64,000 bases of DNA. Origin: Datura wrightii (taxonomy: Eukaryota > Streptophyta > Magnoliopsida > Solanales > Solanaceae). Positions 11,219 to 21,258 of the stretch are shown here, one piece after another (the stretch's first letter is position 1; the number at the start of each line of letters is the position of its first letter). The stretch covers positions 5,686,501-5,750,500 of the forward strand of contig JASDFA010000008.1 of the NCBI GenBank assembly GCA_035772735.1, read 5' to 3'. A program made the translations under genes and the position numbers. Below the pieces are notes generated by a model that worked only from the letters and a program-made list of their open reading frames with translations, did no database searches and was not told where the DNA came from.

Positions 11219-14200
11219 TGTCATGCCCCACTTTGGGAGGCGTAACTGGAACCTAATGTCACACTGGACTCCAAGCTGACCTGGCTGGAGACATGCAGTC
11301 CTATTGCGTGCCAGCAACACATAGCAAGAAAACAAATAACTATATCTGGGCTATAAATATAGCCTCAGGCTGATAAGGCTGCAATACAAACCTGCAAAGA
11401 AACACCTAACCTAACAGGTGTAATAACAATATCATCCTATGCGAGCCGATAAGACCACCATGCTATCTAACATGTTTCATAACTAGGCCCCATGCAGCCA
11501 ATACGCAAATCACAACACATATAGGCCCCACATGCCAATAATACACCACTAACTATAAATTGTAGTCTGCAAACCTCTAAGATTGAAATATTAGTCGGGA
11601 CAGGGCCCTGGCCTATCCAAAACTATATAACAAAAGACAGGAAAACCTTTACTATCTGGAAACTCTGAAAGAAATGAGTTGACCAATCTGCTGACTCTGA
11701 CTAGCGACTAAGGAAGTCCCAAAACCCGTCTGTCTAAACCTGTAGGCAAGTATGCAGCGCCTCATGGTAGGCGTCAGTACAACATGTACCAAATACGTAA
11801 GGCAGTAGTAATAACTAAATAGAAGCTGATAAAGATCTGAAAGTAATTAGTGTTAAGGGGCAGAAGTTAACTTGTATACTTTCATAATCATAGCCTGCAT
11901 CTAGTAGAAAGTAATACAAACAGGAACTTAGGTTGTATGATTATATATTCATAAGCTATATCTAGAAAGCAAGTATAGAAACAAGAATCTAACCTGGCCC
12001 CCATAAGCCTACAAGGTGCAAGCAACACAGAGATAACCTACCTGGGGCCCAATAAGCCTCAGCAAGTACAATACGATCTATATATCCCTAACTAGGTTAT
12101 TATGGTTCCACAAGTAACTATAACCAAACCCATCTAGCCTCTAGGACTGCAACTGAGCCCTTCGGCTCCTATAATTGTGTCTGAGCGCTCTGGGCTCCTG
12201 TAACTACACCCTGAGCACACAAGGCTTTACTAAGGGTCAATAGTGCCGCTATGGTGTAAAGGGACTCCATACATGAATGGACTTCAAAATGTCCTTGTAG
12301 GCCTGAATATAGTCTTTCTAGACATTATATATCTCCATTGAGTAATTTGTAGTCTTGTAGGTGATAATACAATTAGTAATCTTGATGTTTCTTCACATGA
12401 AACCAACTAAGGAGGGTCAGTCCCTATAGGGCTACTATGCTATAGCCTCAATATAGTCACTCAATAGGAGTACCTAGCCCCTTAGGCCTAATGCAACTAT
12501 TACTCACCCCTAAAACAGTCTGTATAGCTGCCAACAGGCACACCCCATGTGCCTACACCTGACTAGAGGGTAATGGAATTGATTACAACCTCTGTCAGCT
12601 TAGAAAGAATAGGGCGAGTTCCGGGGTGACCTAAGCAATACTCTGAAGTTCATAATAGGACAATGGTAGGTCATAAGCTTACAACAAGGTCGTAGGTGGC
12701 CATCTATACGGTTCTTTCACCTAAAATAACTTCAGGGCTGCTACTAACCAGACATGCTCCTAAGCAGTAAACCCTATTATCCCACAAGTAGCCTACTACA
12801 ATTCTTAGCCTAGAGGTAAAGTTGTGATACTCAGGTTCTAGTCCCCTAGATCTTGGTCTGTCAAGATAACATATAGCTCCTGTGAGTAGTTCATACACCC
12901 ATAGGCAGGCATATCTGGATTTAGCCCTTGCAGCAATATGTACATGGGTGTCTGCAAGAGTAGCCCAAGGAGTTGGTCCCATGTCTATCCCCTGGCAAGG
13001 TTCCCCCTTAGGATATCACGTGGTCTATCACATTCCTAAAAATGGGAGTGGTTTCCTACCTATGAGACAAATAGTAAGTCAGTTGAAACTAAATGGTCAC
13101 TAACAGTAGCCAATCACATGGCTAGCTATCGCTCAATTAATTATGCAACCCTAGTTCCATTAACTCTAAAGTAAGACCACCCTATCAAGATTCTGGCCCT
13201 GGAGGCGTTAAGGTACGCCAATAGCCCGTGGGAGATCTTTTGCTGTCTATATAGGCATCAAACAGAAAGTTATACTGCACCACTACATAAGTCGCCATCT
13301 GTCCAGGAGTGAAGCAAGCTACCTTTCTTTGACCCCCCCCCTTCTCGGGCAGGGAAGAGAACAAAAATGGACCGGAATAGCTGCGCCCTATGTTGTCCAA
13401 CCTTACCAAGTTATACTCAGCAGCTAACTACAAGCTTCTAAGGCCTTGGTATGACAGCAATACATTAGAATTCCTCTAAACAGTAAACAAATGAAAAGGG
13501 AAATCTCTATAACATTCTAGCATTAGTCACACTAAATATACTCTTTCCCGCCAAGGGATACTAATAATACAACATAACTTTGTCTCGTAGCAGCTAACCA
13601 CAACATATATAATCAGAAGCTACTATAGAGGTACAATTTGTATCAAATATACAACAAGAATACTTTCCAAATGGATTAGCCCTACCATACCTCGATTGCA
13701 AAATTTCGCTCAATCAACCATGCTTTAATTTATAACTCGTAATTCCTTCATATCCTAGCTTATATGTCAGGGAAATAGGGTTTCCTAATTCAAGAGTTAG
13801 GCCCATATCCATTGCCCACAAAGCATAACAATAACCAGACAAAATGAGTTCAATTCAGTAGGAACTTATGAATGACAGAGAATTTCGAAGGTAGAAACAT
13901 TTACTTATCACTTGTAGACAGTTAGGACTTGATTAGAAGTGATTTCTACAACTTCTAATCGGCGGGAATCCACCGAACTGTGCCTATTTTGAAGATATAA
14001 CTTTGTAGATACATTCTTTGTAGGCCTCAGAATCATTACCCAAGATGAATTTGCAACTAGATGAGGTTTAACGACACAATCTTACCTTTATTTGGCGAGA
14101 AATTAGAGAAGGAAGTTACCTAAGCCGTGGGTCTAATTTGGGAAAATATTTGAAATGAGTTCAACTTGAACTAAGGAGGTATATATATAAATATTGAGGC

Positions 14201-14449
14201 GGCGGAAAGGGTGTGCGGCTCGCCTCTCCTTGGGACGGGACACAGGTGCGATACGCCACTCTTTAGGCTGAGGGAGAGGTGCAACGCGACACTTTGTGCG
14301 CCCTGCCTCCGGCTTCGGCCTCCCACTAGCTAGATGATGCGCTCGTGCATTCCCCCTTCAGGCCTTCTCCTACACGTGTTGTGCTCTAAACACTCACCAC
14401 GAGCACATGTACATGTTAGCTAATCAATCACAACTTCGGGGGTGTAACA
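11219..14449 (-). mobile_element. Solo LTR of the CV-B family (minus strand)
   Basis: It begins TGTCATGCCCC and ends GGTGTAACA, the reverse complement of the CV-B LTR ends (TGTTATACCCC ... GGGGTGTGACA). Internal landmarks also match in reverse: tcgggacagggccctggcctatcc at about 11596 and ctgtaggcaagtatgcagcgcc...gcgtcagta at about 11741. Perfect AACCT target duplications flank it (11214-11218 and 14450-14454). At 3231 bp it is about 870 bp longer than the CV-B LTRs, so it belongs to a longer subfamily or carries unrecognised insertions. It contains no gene; the short open frames are shadows. Confidence 0.8.
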
Positions 14450-14835
14450 AACCTGACACTCTAGAACCTGCCAACATGAACAATGGCAAATAATACTTGA
14501 ACATAACTCATAAGATATGGTAGAGAGATAATTTGTTAACTCTACAACTAACTATCTTACATGCAGATTAAGTGCATGAGCATAACATAACTAACTCATA
14601 TGCCAACACTTCCGATACTAGGACTGGATTTTATGAGAATCGACTCGATGGCTACCTGATACATGAACTAGGATTTAAGTATGGCTGCCTGATACTTAAC
14701 CAACACTTTAAGAGTAACCTGTACTTGGACCAGGACTTTATATGGATGACCTAATACTTGGACCAGGATTTTTATACATATTTTCTCGCATATTCATCCA
14801 TCTGATACTCATACTAGAGAGTGCATGCGGCATCA
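14450..14835 (-). repeat. CV-C-family LTR, piece 2 of 3
   Basis: It resumes the interrupted LTR with aacctgaca...aacataactc, matching the CV-C LTR at about 48871-48890 (aaaaacctgacaataactc). It contains repeated tgatacttggaccagga-like phrases (about 14660-14770). It ends in CATCA, the target duplication of TA-2. Confidence 0.55.
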
Positions 14836-16248
14836 TGTTCGCGCTATTTCGCAACTACCTACACGCAAGTGCACGTGGTCGAACAAGTAGTAAAATGGCT
14901 AGAGTAGCCAAGTATCGATCCCACAGGGACTGGACCAAGGTAATAATCGAATCAAGTGTTAATAAACTCTAACTCTAATAATGCAGACAACAGTTTCAAG
15001 AAGATTTTGGGAGTTTGTTTCCTAATTTATGCTAATCTAAAACGAACGTACAAATTGAGTCTGAACTATAGTAATGAGCATGCTGAGGCTAAAACGAACA
15101 CGCGGGGAAGCAATTTATTGATACAAATTGGTTAATCTTTCCTCCGGTTGCTAGTCAAGAATTATTGCCTATGGATTAAAACTCTCGCATTTAACCCAAC
15201 TTAAGAATCATAAACCTTCCACCTATATTTCTGTGATAAGAAGAAATTCATGTTCTAGCCATACGAAACTAATTCCTTAATTAACTAATACGACTTTCAG
15301 ATATATTTCTATTCTGGAGGTAAATCAATTCTCAATTTTCCCAAACCAAGAAGAGATCATATCCTATTAATTCACAACTTTCCAATTTCTTTCTCTTTCG
15401 AGCGCAAACCGGATTTTTTAGATATACATTAATATTGGCCAAACATTAATGCAGTAAGCACAAGAATTAATAGAACAACCATGAAAGAAAAGATGAAAAA
15501 CCAAGATGATCAATAATCACATTCCACTACAAATGTTCTTAACCTTAGCAAGAAGTGAATTTAGCCACTCATTTGTGGATTAAACATCGTTAAATGAGTG
15601 TAAATCATACAAATAATTGAAATAAGGAAGAAAGAGATAGAGAAGAACCCTAAGAATTCTGTCCCCTCAACTGCCTGTAACCCGTGTTCTTGCTCAACCA
15701 AGTCAGAATTATTAAAAATAAACCTAAGTGTGTTATTTATACTAGTGGGAATTTTTCCCCGAATAACAAGCAACGTGTCACGGAGTGCGTCGCGGAGCAC
15801 TGCCTCTGTGACACGCCACAAACGCGGACTCTCACTGGAATCCAGTCCTCCAGGTAATTATGCCCAACGTGCCACGACGTGCAAGGCGGGGCTTGGCCAA
15901 CGTGCCACGGCCCCGACATGCACCTTCACTGGAATTTGGCTCATCTTCAGCATCCGGGCAGAATGCATCCGCGATGGCAGCGTGACACGGCTCCATCGCG
16001 GAGCCCCTTTAATTCATGCTTTCCTTGGCCTTTTCCTTGCTCGCTTCCGAGTCTCTTCCCGATTTCTCCCAACATGCATCTTAGCTTCATAAAATTATAT
16101 TTTTCCTGCAAAACAATGCTAATCATGTTGGTTAGTATAACTTCACATTTGACTACAATTCACATGAGAATGCACACACATCGATAGATAAACAAGACAA
16201 AATGACGCATTTGAGTATCACTTGGGCATATAAATCTTCCCAAGATCA
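14836..16248 (-). repeat. TA-2 3' LTR (left copy)
   Basis: A 1413-bp LTR that starts TGTTCGCGCT and ends CAAGATCA on the plus strand. The phrase gtatcgatcccacagggactgg lies near its left end. At 15778-15817 it has a tgtcacggag ... ctctgtgacac inverted repeat, and further gcgtgacacgg/catcgcggag words follow to about 16005. It matches 23095-24526 over its whole length. Confidence 0.92.
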
Positions 16249-16262
16249 CTTACCCCACACTT
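16249..16262 (-). promoter_or_regulatory. TA-2 polypurine tract
   Basis: The minus strand reads taagtgtggggtaag immediately before the 3' LTR. This is the expected place and composition for the primer of plus-strand DNA synthesis. The same core, aagtgtggggt, recurs at 17960-17973 and 19341-19354. Confidence 0.75.
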
Positions 16263-17977
16263 AAAGCCTTGTTCGTCCCCGAACAATAATCTTACTCATC
16301 ATGCAATTGACACCCAATCATGGCTACTTTGGCTAGGCAATCCGAGCTACGGTTATACCGATTATTTGATATAGCAAATCATCAAGAAAACATGCTTAGT
16401 CTTATCAGTACAATGACCTTCAACACATTAAGACCTCCTAGACTCAAGAATCCACTCTCAATATCGGCAAACTCATGCAAATCAGCTGATCAAGATATCC
16501 GACACGAAATTCAATCTCTCGTCGAGCATGTGCCCTCACAACACAAGAGAATTTTCCCCTTTTTAATCACATGAACTCAAAGACAGTACATGCAGGGGCA
16601 TATTTCTCTCTCCCAAAAGAATTCACATGCATCATGTCATGAACCATAGGCTTGCCTCTAGTGTATTACTCCACTAATATAAGGACGCGTGATGTAAGAT
16701 CACGTAGGACTTAACGGGTTGTAATGTAAGCTACGAAACTAGTAAATACTGGGCTAACCAATAATAGCAACTAGCATCCTTAAGCGCTTTTTCAATACAT
16801 CCCATCAACCTTATGGGCATTGTTTCTTCCTTCACCCTCCCATTCTTGAAGTCTGTCTTTATTTTTGTTCCCATATCTTTAAGCACACTCGACTTAATAA
16901 CAAAGATTAGTTATACGTCTTCATTATGTTTAATTTATAGCAAGTGCACCTTTGACCTTTTCTTTCCTTTCATCACTTTGCTTTTTCTTTTCTTTTCTCA
17001 ATTCTCACTCCTTGACACTGTGGGAAAATTATTTCTCTTGAGCGCTTAAGAGTTTTGGATCAAATTCACAGATAATGAAAAGAAGGGGTTAAGCTTGGTT
17101 TACACCTTTTCGACAAAAGAAAAATATAGGCTAAAGACTCAATGGGCTAACTAGGATGTACATTCAAGGTAGGTACGATAATGAGAAAAAAACTTTCGGT
17201 TAAATCAAAGAAATGCCTACATCCTTTCCTACAATACACATCCTTCATTTCGTTTCGTACACACACCAGAAAAGTTCTAGACACTTCACAATAGCATGGA
17301 AGAAACGAAACCTCACCACACACTCATTGCACATGCTCAACTCAAGACATATTCACAGACTCTTCAATCAGCCAATTACAAGAATTCAAACATTAAGCCT
17401 CAATCATACAACATCGAATTCTATGGTCTAGGTATCTCAACTTGTTTACAAAGTTGCACGCTTTCATACGAATCACCTTTGCATTCTAAATATCATGTAC
17501 AACACGCAACCTGAATTCCGAACCATAAAGTAACGACACGTTTGGGATACAAACAAACAAAAGAAAAAAATTTAAAAAGAGCAAAAGAAATCTACTCCTA
17601 TCGACTACTTTTCCCTTAAGACGGTCGTCATCCATCCATCATAGGGAACGGTCACTAATTATGACTTCGGTTCAATGGGACTATTCTCGCTAAAGCATCG
17701 AAAACAAATGCCGAGAAACCCAAAAATAAAAAATTTCACGAAAAATTTTAAAAATATCGATAATTTCGATAAAACAATAATATTTACACAACCAGCTAAC
17801 AACAACTCCATATAGCACACAACAACTTCACATTAATTACAACACCAAATTACAATACAAAACATAAACATCAAAATCACGGGGTCACAATTTTTGCACA
17901 GGCACAACAACAAAACGTAAACATAAACAACAACAAAAAAAACCAGCACCTAACTACTCCCACCCCACACTTAAATC
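16263..17977 (-). other. TA-2 3' untranslated region
   Basis: About 1.7 kb between the extra frame and the polypurine tract. TA-3 has a recognisable counterpart at 60330-62067, with the same landmarks in the same order (for example atgcaaatcagctgatcaaga at 16475 and 60544, and ttaagcgctt...acatcccatcaa at 16780 and 60860). The small open frames here are not shared and I do not regard any as coding. Its collinearity in two copies shows that it is a stable part of the element. Confidence 0.7.
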
Positions 17978-17997
17978 GAACACTGTCCCCAGTGTTC
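17960..17997 (-). promoter_or_regulatory. Second purine motif plus 8-bp hairpin downstream of the extra frame
   Basis: The plus strand has ccaccccacactta (17960-17973), then GAACACTG, the loop TCCC, and CAGTGTTC (17978-17997). The hairpin is a perfect 8-bp stem. TA-3 has an identical arrangement at 62050-62087. On the element's sense strand the hairpin comes first and the purine run second. It lies about 45 bases past the stop of the extra frame, where it could act in RNA folding, 3'-end formation or plus-strand priming; the role is inference. Confidence 0.6.
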
Positions 17998-18041
17998 ACA
18001 AAATTCAGCATAGCACAAGAGTAGGTGGTGAAACTCCCTGA

Positions 18042-19262
18042 TCAATTGAAGTATTCCACTTCTTCGTCAGGTGCGGTTGCCTCGTCCCCCATATCCGAAT
18101 CACCACCACTATCATCATTAGACTCAATATTTGAGTCCTCGCGGCGCGTCTCCTCATCTGTGGGGACATCATCATCAGTGGGCTCCACAAAAGCTGGCCC
18201 CACTCGGCATAAAGCCCTGGCATTTTCGCCGAAGGGGTAGTCCAACTCTAGCTACCACAGCTAATCTTCTCTTGCTGGCCTCCCGCCTATGCACAACTGT
18301 AGCATCTGCATCCCGAACATGCGAGCCATATACTGATCATCCCGAGCATGTCGCTCGGCTAATGTAAGAACTAGCCCGTGAGTGGTATCTAGTACCATAG
18401 TTTTGGTGACGTCTAAGGCACGCCTATCCATCTGTGGGATGTAGTCCAGGGCCTTTTCCTCAATATCCAGGCCCCTCAGGAACGTGGTCAGTGACCCACC
18501 AAACCTATACCGGTGCCCTTGATGCAAACGGGCTCTCTTCATGGCAGAGATAATCACCGCCCCAGCATTGATCTCCAACCCTTTCATCAAGGCATAGACC
18601 AAGCACACACGATCCCGGGTGACATCTGTCATGTGCACCCCCAGGATCAGACAGGAACACACGATCTTAAGCCAAATTCTGGCTTCCCTGTTTATTTGAG
18701 AATAGGGCACCGTCTGATGGTAGCCCCTCTCCTTATGCCTGCTCCATCGTGCTGTTGAACGGGCTCCACACAGAGTGCGTCTGATATCCGCATATGGTGG
18801 AGTGATGTTCAACTGCCGGAGTACATGGGCGTCTGTGTCCCGTGCCCCCAAGATGGCATTATGATGATGGGGCTCAAAAGTGACTACCTGCCCCCTTATT
18901 TTGACAGTGTCACTTCGGAGTCTCGGGTTCCAGTTGGCGTAGAACTCTCGAATCAGGTGGAGATTGCACTCCCTGGGCTCTTCAAAAATGAAGTTCAGCC
19001 CGGCTGCATCAATCCTGTGGACAATTCTGGGGAATTCTTATGCCAACGGTTCCCTTGCAATATGCTCCTCGGGGAAGTATTTGCTTTCCTTATGCTTTGT
19101 GTACCATTTCTTCCCTTCCTCTGTCACCCATTGGGTTCCGTATTGACGGCGTTGGCCGCACGGAACCGCTAGTGCTGCTGGGACTGCTGCTCCCAGTTTG
19201 ATTCTTTTCCTTCCGGCGCCCGATGTAGATGCGCCTTTCCCTTTATCTTACCTCCTTGTCAT
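18042..19262 (-). pseudogene. TA-2 extra reading frame (407 codons), decayed
   Basis: This single frame of 1221 nt starts with ATG at 19262 and ends with a stop at 18042. The N-terminus (about residues 1-40) is basic and rich in Gly/Ser/Lys/Arg (KGKGASTSGAGRKRI). A tryptophan-containing block with GKKWYTKHKE follows at about 55-70. The middle has REFYANWNP, RGQVVTFEP and LRQLNITPPYADIRRTLCG (about 105-165). A helical block with DRVCLVYALMKGLEINAGAV lies at about 215-235. The C-terminal 55 residues are strongly acidic (DDDVPTDEETRRED onward). The middle resembles the 'putative plant transposon protein' domain (Pfam Transposase_32, to be checked). There is no signal peptide, membrane anchor or RT/integrase motif. 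Internal stops fall at codons 5, 75, 334 and 337. TA-3 has a same-length copy with different stops. Confidence 0.75.
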
Positions 19263-20143
19263 TGTTCCTGTCAAATCATGCAGACAGTCCCAATGTTATT
19301 CAAATTAAAATTAGCTTCGACTAAGGTTGGGTTAAGCTAGGCCACCCCACACTTAGTCCTTAGCCACAATCAGAACATTACAGCAAGACAATCCTCTTTT
19401 TCCAACTTTCAATTTAAAAAACAATAACAAAAATGCCTCATGCGTTCAGAGGGTTCGACGGTATAAATTCTATGTACTACTCAGACTTCGTACAGCTAAT
19501 CCACTATTACCATCGATAACATTTCGTCACATAGCACTTAGCGAAAATTTCTATCAACAAAACTGATGCAATTCCCCCAGTTTCTATGCAATTTCAACAA
19601 TTTCATTATCCCGAAAATCCATCGCGCCTTTAGCATATTAACGTTAAACACAACATAATTTACCTCGCCCAACATGCACAAACCAACAAGAATTTCACAT
19701 TTCAACTCAATTTTAACTTCTTCATATTCAAATTCTAACCCTAGCTACAAATTTCACAAGAATTTCGATCACCCATGTATTTATCGAGTTCATATAATCA
19801 CAATGATACTACGAACATCAATCAACAATAACTTACATGAATTCAAGCTCAATTTACATTTAGGGCAAGTTTTCCTCACCACCCATGCTCAAAATTGGAA
19901 AAATTAGTCAAGAAATGAGATGAAGTTAACGAACATACCTTTAATTCGACGATAGCGAAGAAAAAGTTGAAGAATTTTAGCTCCTAGGTCCGTGTCACAT
20001 TGGGGAAGGGGGGGATTCATGGGTGTTTGTCGTGAAGGAGATGAGAAATGGGAAAAGAATGAGGGAAAAAGGGGTTAAAAAGAGGTATTTTTGCGCGGGT
20101 CACCCGGCAACCCGGTGTGACCCGACGCAAAATTGCCTTCAAG
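19263..20143 (-). other. TA-2 spacer between extra frame and hairpin tract
   Basis: Non-coding. A third copy of the purine motif (plus-strand ccaccccacactta) lies at 19341-19354, about 80 bases upstream of the extra frame's ATG. TA-3 has the same motif at 63436-63449, again about 80 bases upstream. The rest (19360-19950) is AT-rich. It could be the leader of a separate transcript for the extra frame, but I see no clear promoter. Confidence 0.5.
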
Positions 20144-20293
20144 GTGTCACGGAGGGTAACGCGGAGCATGCCCTCCGTGACACGGAGCCATCGCGCAGGG
20201 GTTCTGGAATTTGTAAAAAATTCCAAAACACCCTCAATGTGTCACGGAGGGTAACGCGGAGGCCCTCCTCCGTGACACGGAGCCATCGCGCAG
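20144..20293 (-). repeat. Two tandem hairpins built from an LTR-like phrase
   Basis: Two units about 95 bp apart. Unit 1 (20144-20183) has GTGTCACGGAGGG paired with CCCTCCGTGACAC, a perfect 13-bp inverted repeat. Unit 2 (20239-20278) starts with the same 13-mer and has a 12-bp return arm. Both are followed by ggagccatcgcgcagg. The element's LTR carries a related hairpin (15778-15817, GTGTCACGGAG ... CTCTGTGACAC), so the same phrase occurs both in the LTR and inside the element. Confidence 0.7.
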
Positions 20294-20595
20294 GCTCACT
20301 GTTTTGCCACTTTTTATTATTTTTCTCACCTCGATCTTTCCTTTGCGATCCTTTGCATTTTTACCCTCCGTTCAACCTGAAATTCATCTCACAACAAGAA
20401 ATTGGTTAGAATTCAAAGGTTTCAAACACAACACGATAATTTTTTTTGTTTTATATATATATATATTTTTTTTTTCTTTTTATTCTTTTCTTCTTTTTAT
20501 TTAGCTAACTGCTTCTACTTATCTCTTACAACAAATTCAAAGGTTGCCTCCCGTGCAGCGCCTGGTTTACCATCGCGGCTTGACATCATTTAAGC
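20294..20595 (-). other. TA-2 post-protease region with low-complexity tract
   Basis: It contains a pyrimidine/AT tract at 20440-20505 (tatatatata and long T runs) and, next to the protease stop, the conserved motif gggaggcaacc preceded by gtcaagccgcga on the minus strand (about 20545-20595). No coding content. The motif matches the one after the TA-1 protease. Confidence 0.55.
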
Positions 20596-21258
20596 TTAGT
20601 CATCCTCTAGGGTGACGGATGTCTTCTCTCGACTACCGTCCTCACCCATGTCATGCTTACACTTCTCCAGTGGTTTCCCTAATGGCTCCCGTGACTCAAC
20701 GCTCTGAGCAATATCCGCTCGATCAAGCACGTTGATCACTGAGAGTTCCTCGTTCGCTGTCGGAAGCTTTGTAGCCTTGTACACCTTAAACACCTCCACC
20801 TTGTCGTGCGCCCGCATAGTTAGCCACCGTGCAGCTACATAAATGAGTGTTTTCCCAGTTGCCAAGAAAGGACGTCCCAAAATAAATGGGACTTCTGCAT
20901 CCGGCTCAAAATCCAGCACAATGAAGTCAACCGGGACGATAAGGGAGCCCACTTGCACCAACACGTCCTTCACAATGCCATCAGGTCTGGCTAAGGAATG
21001 ATCCTCTAGTTGCAAGATCACTGTTGTTGGTCTAGGACTCCCTAGCCCCAACTTCTTGAATACCGATGTCGGCATCAAGTTAATGCTCGCTCCCAAATCA
21101 CATAATCCGTGAGCTCGGATACTCTGCCCAATTGTAATTTGAATTGTAAAGCTCCCAGGGTCCTTGAGCTTTGTGGGCAACCTATTTTGTATCCGTGAAG
21201 TGCACTCCTCCGTAAGCGCCACCATAGCGTACTCAGTCAACCTGCTTTTGTTCGCCAC
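20596..21258 (-). CDS. PR: TA-2 aspartic protease domain (retropepsin-like)
   Basis: The enzyme that cuts the retroelement polyprotein; it acts as a dimer in the virus-like particle. The 220-residue open stretch has the active-site block LCDLGASINLMP (about residues 53-64; the catalytic triad reads D-L-G), then VFKKLGLG, a flap-like ILQLEDHSLARP and the second signature FILGRPFLATGK (about 129-140). The C-terminal 60 residues are charged and not conserved. Upstream in the same orientation lies the gag/protease linker (FMEVLKKVHINLPL type, about 21285-21360), so this is the C-terminal part of a gag-protease polyprotein, not a free-standing gene. The first methionine of the open stretch is therefore not a real start. 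The frame is intact, but the preceding gag is broken. It ends without entering reverse transcriptase. Confidence 0.85.
   Translation of the reverse strand: MANKSRLTEYAMVALTEECTSRIQNRLPTKLKDPGSFTIQITIGQSIRAHGLCDLGASINLMPTSVFKKLGLGSPRPTTVILQLEDHSLARPDGIVKDVLVQVGSLIVPVDFIVLDFEPDAEVPFILGRPFLATGKTLIYVAARWLTMRAHDKVEVFKVYKATKLPTANEELSVINVLDRADIAQSVESREPLGKPLEKCKHDMGEDGSREKTSVTLEDD

Noticed and set aside
15730..16092. 120-codon plus-strand frame, repeated at 23978-24331 and 59782-60150
   Set aside because: It recurs only because it lies in the LTR; the lengths and ends differ between copies and the sense strand is minus.
17750..17900. AT-rich stretch as a replication origin or matrix attachment site
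   Set aside because: AT richness alone is common in these elements; no specific motif supports the call.
18825..19172. 115-codon open frame on the plus strand
   Set aside because: It is the complement of the extra frame, whose minus-strand reading is conserved in length and sequence with TA-3; the plus-strand frame is a shadow.
18042..19262. Extra frame as an env-like protein
   Set aside because: Athila elements can have env-like frames, but this one has no signal peptide, no clear membrane anchor and an acidic C-terminus.
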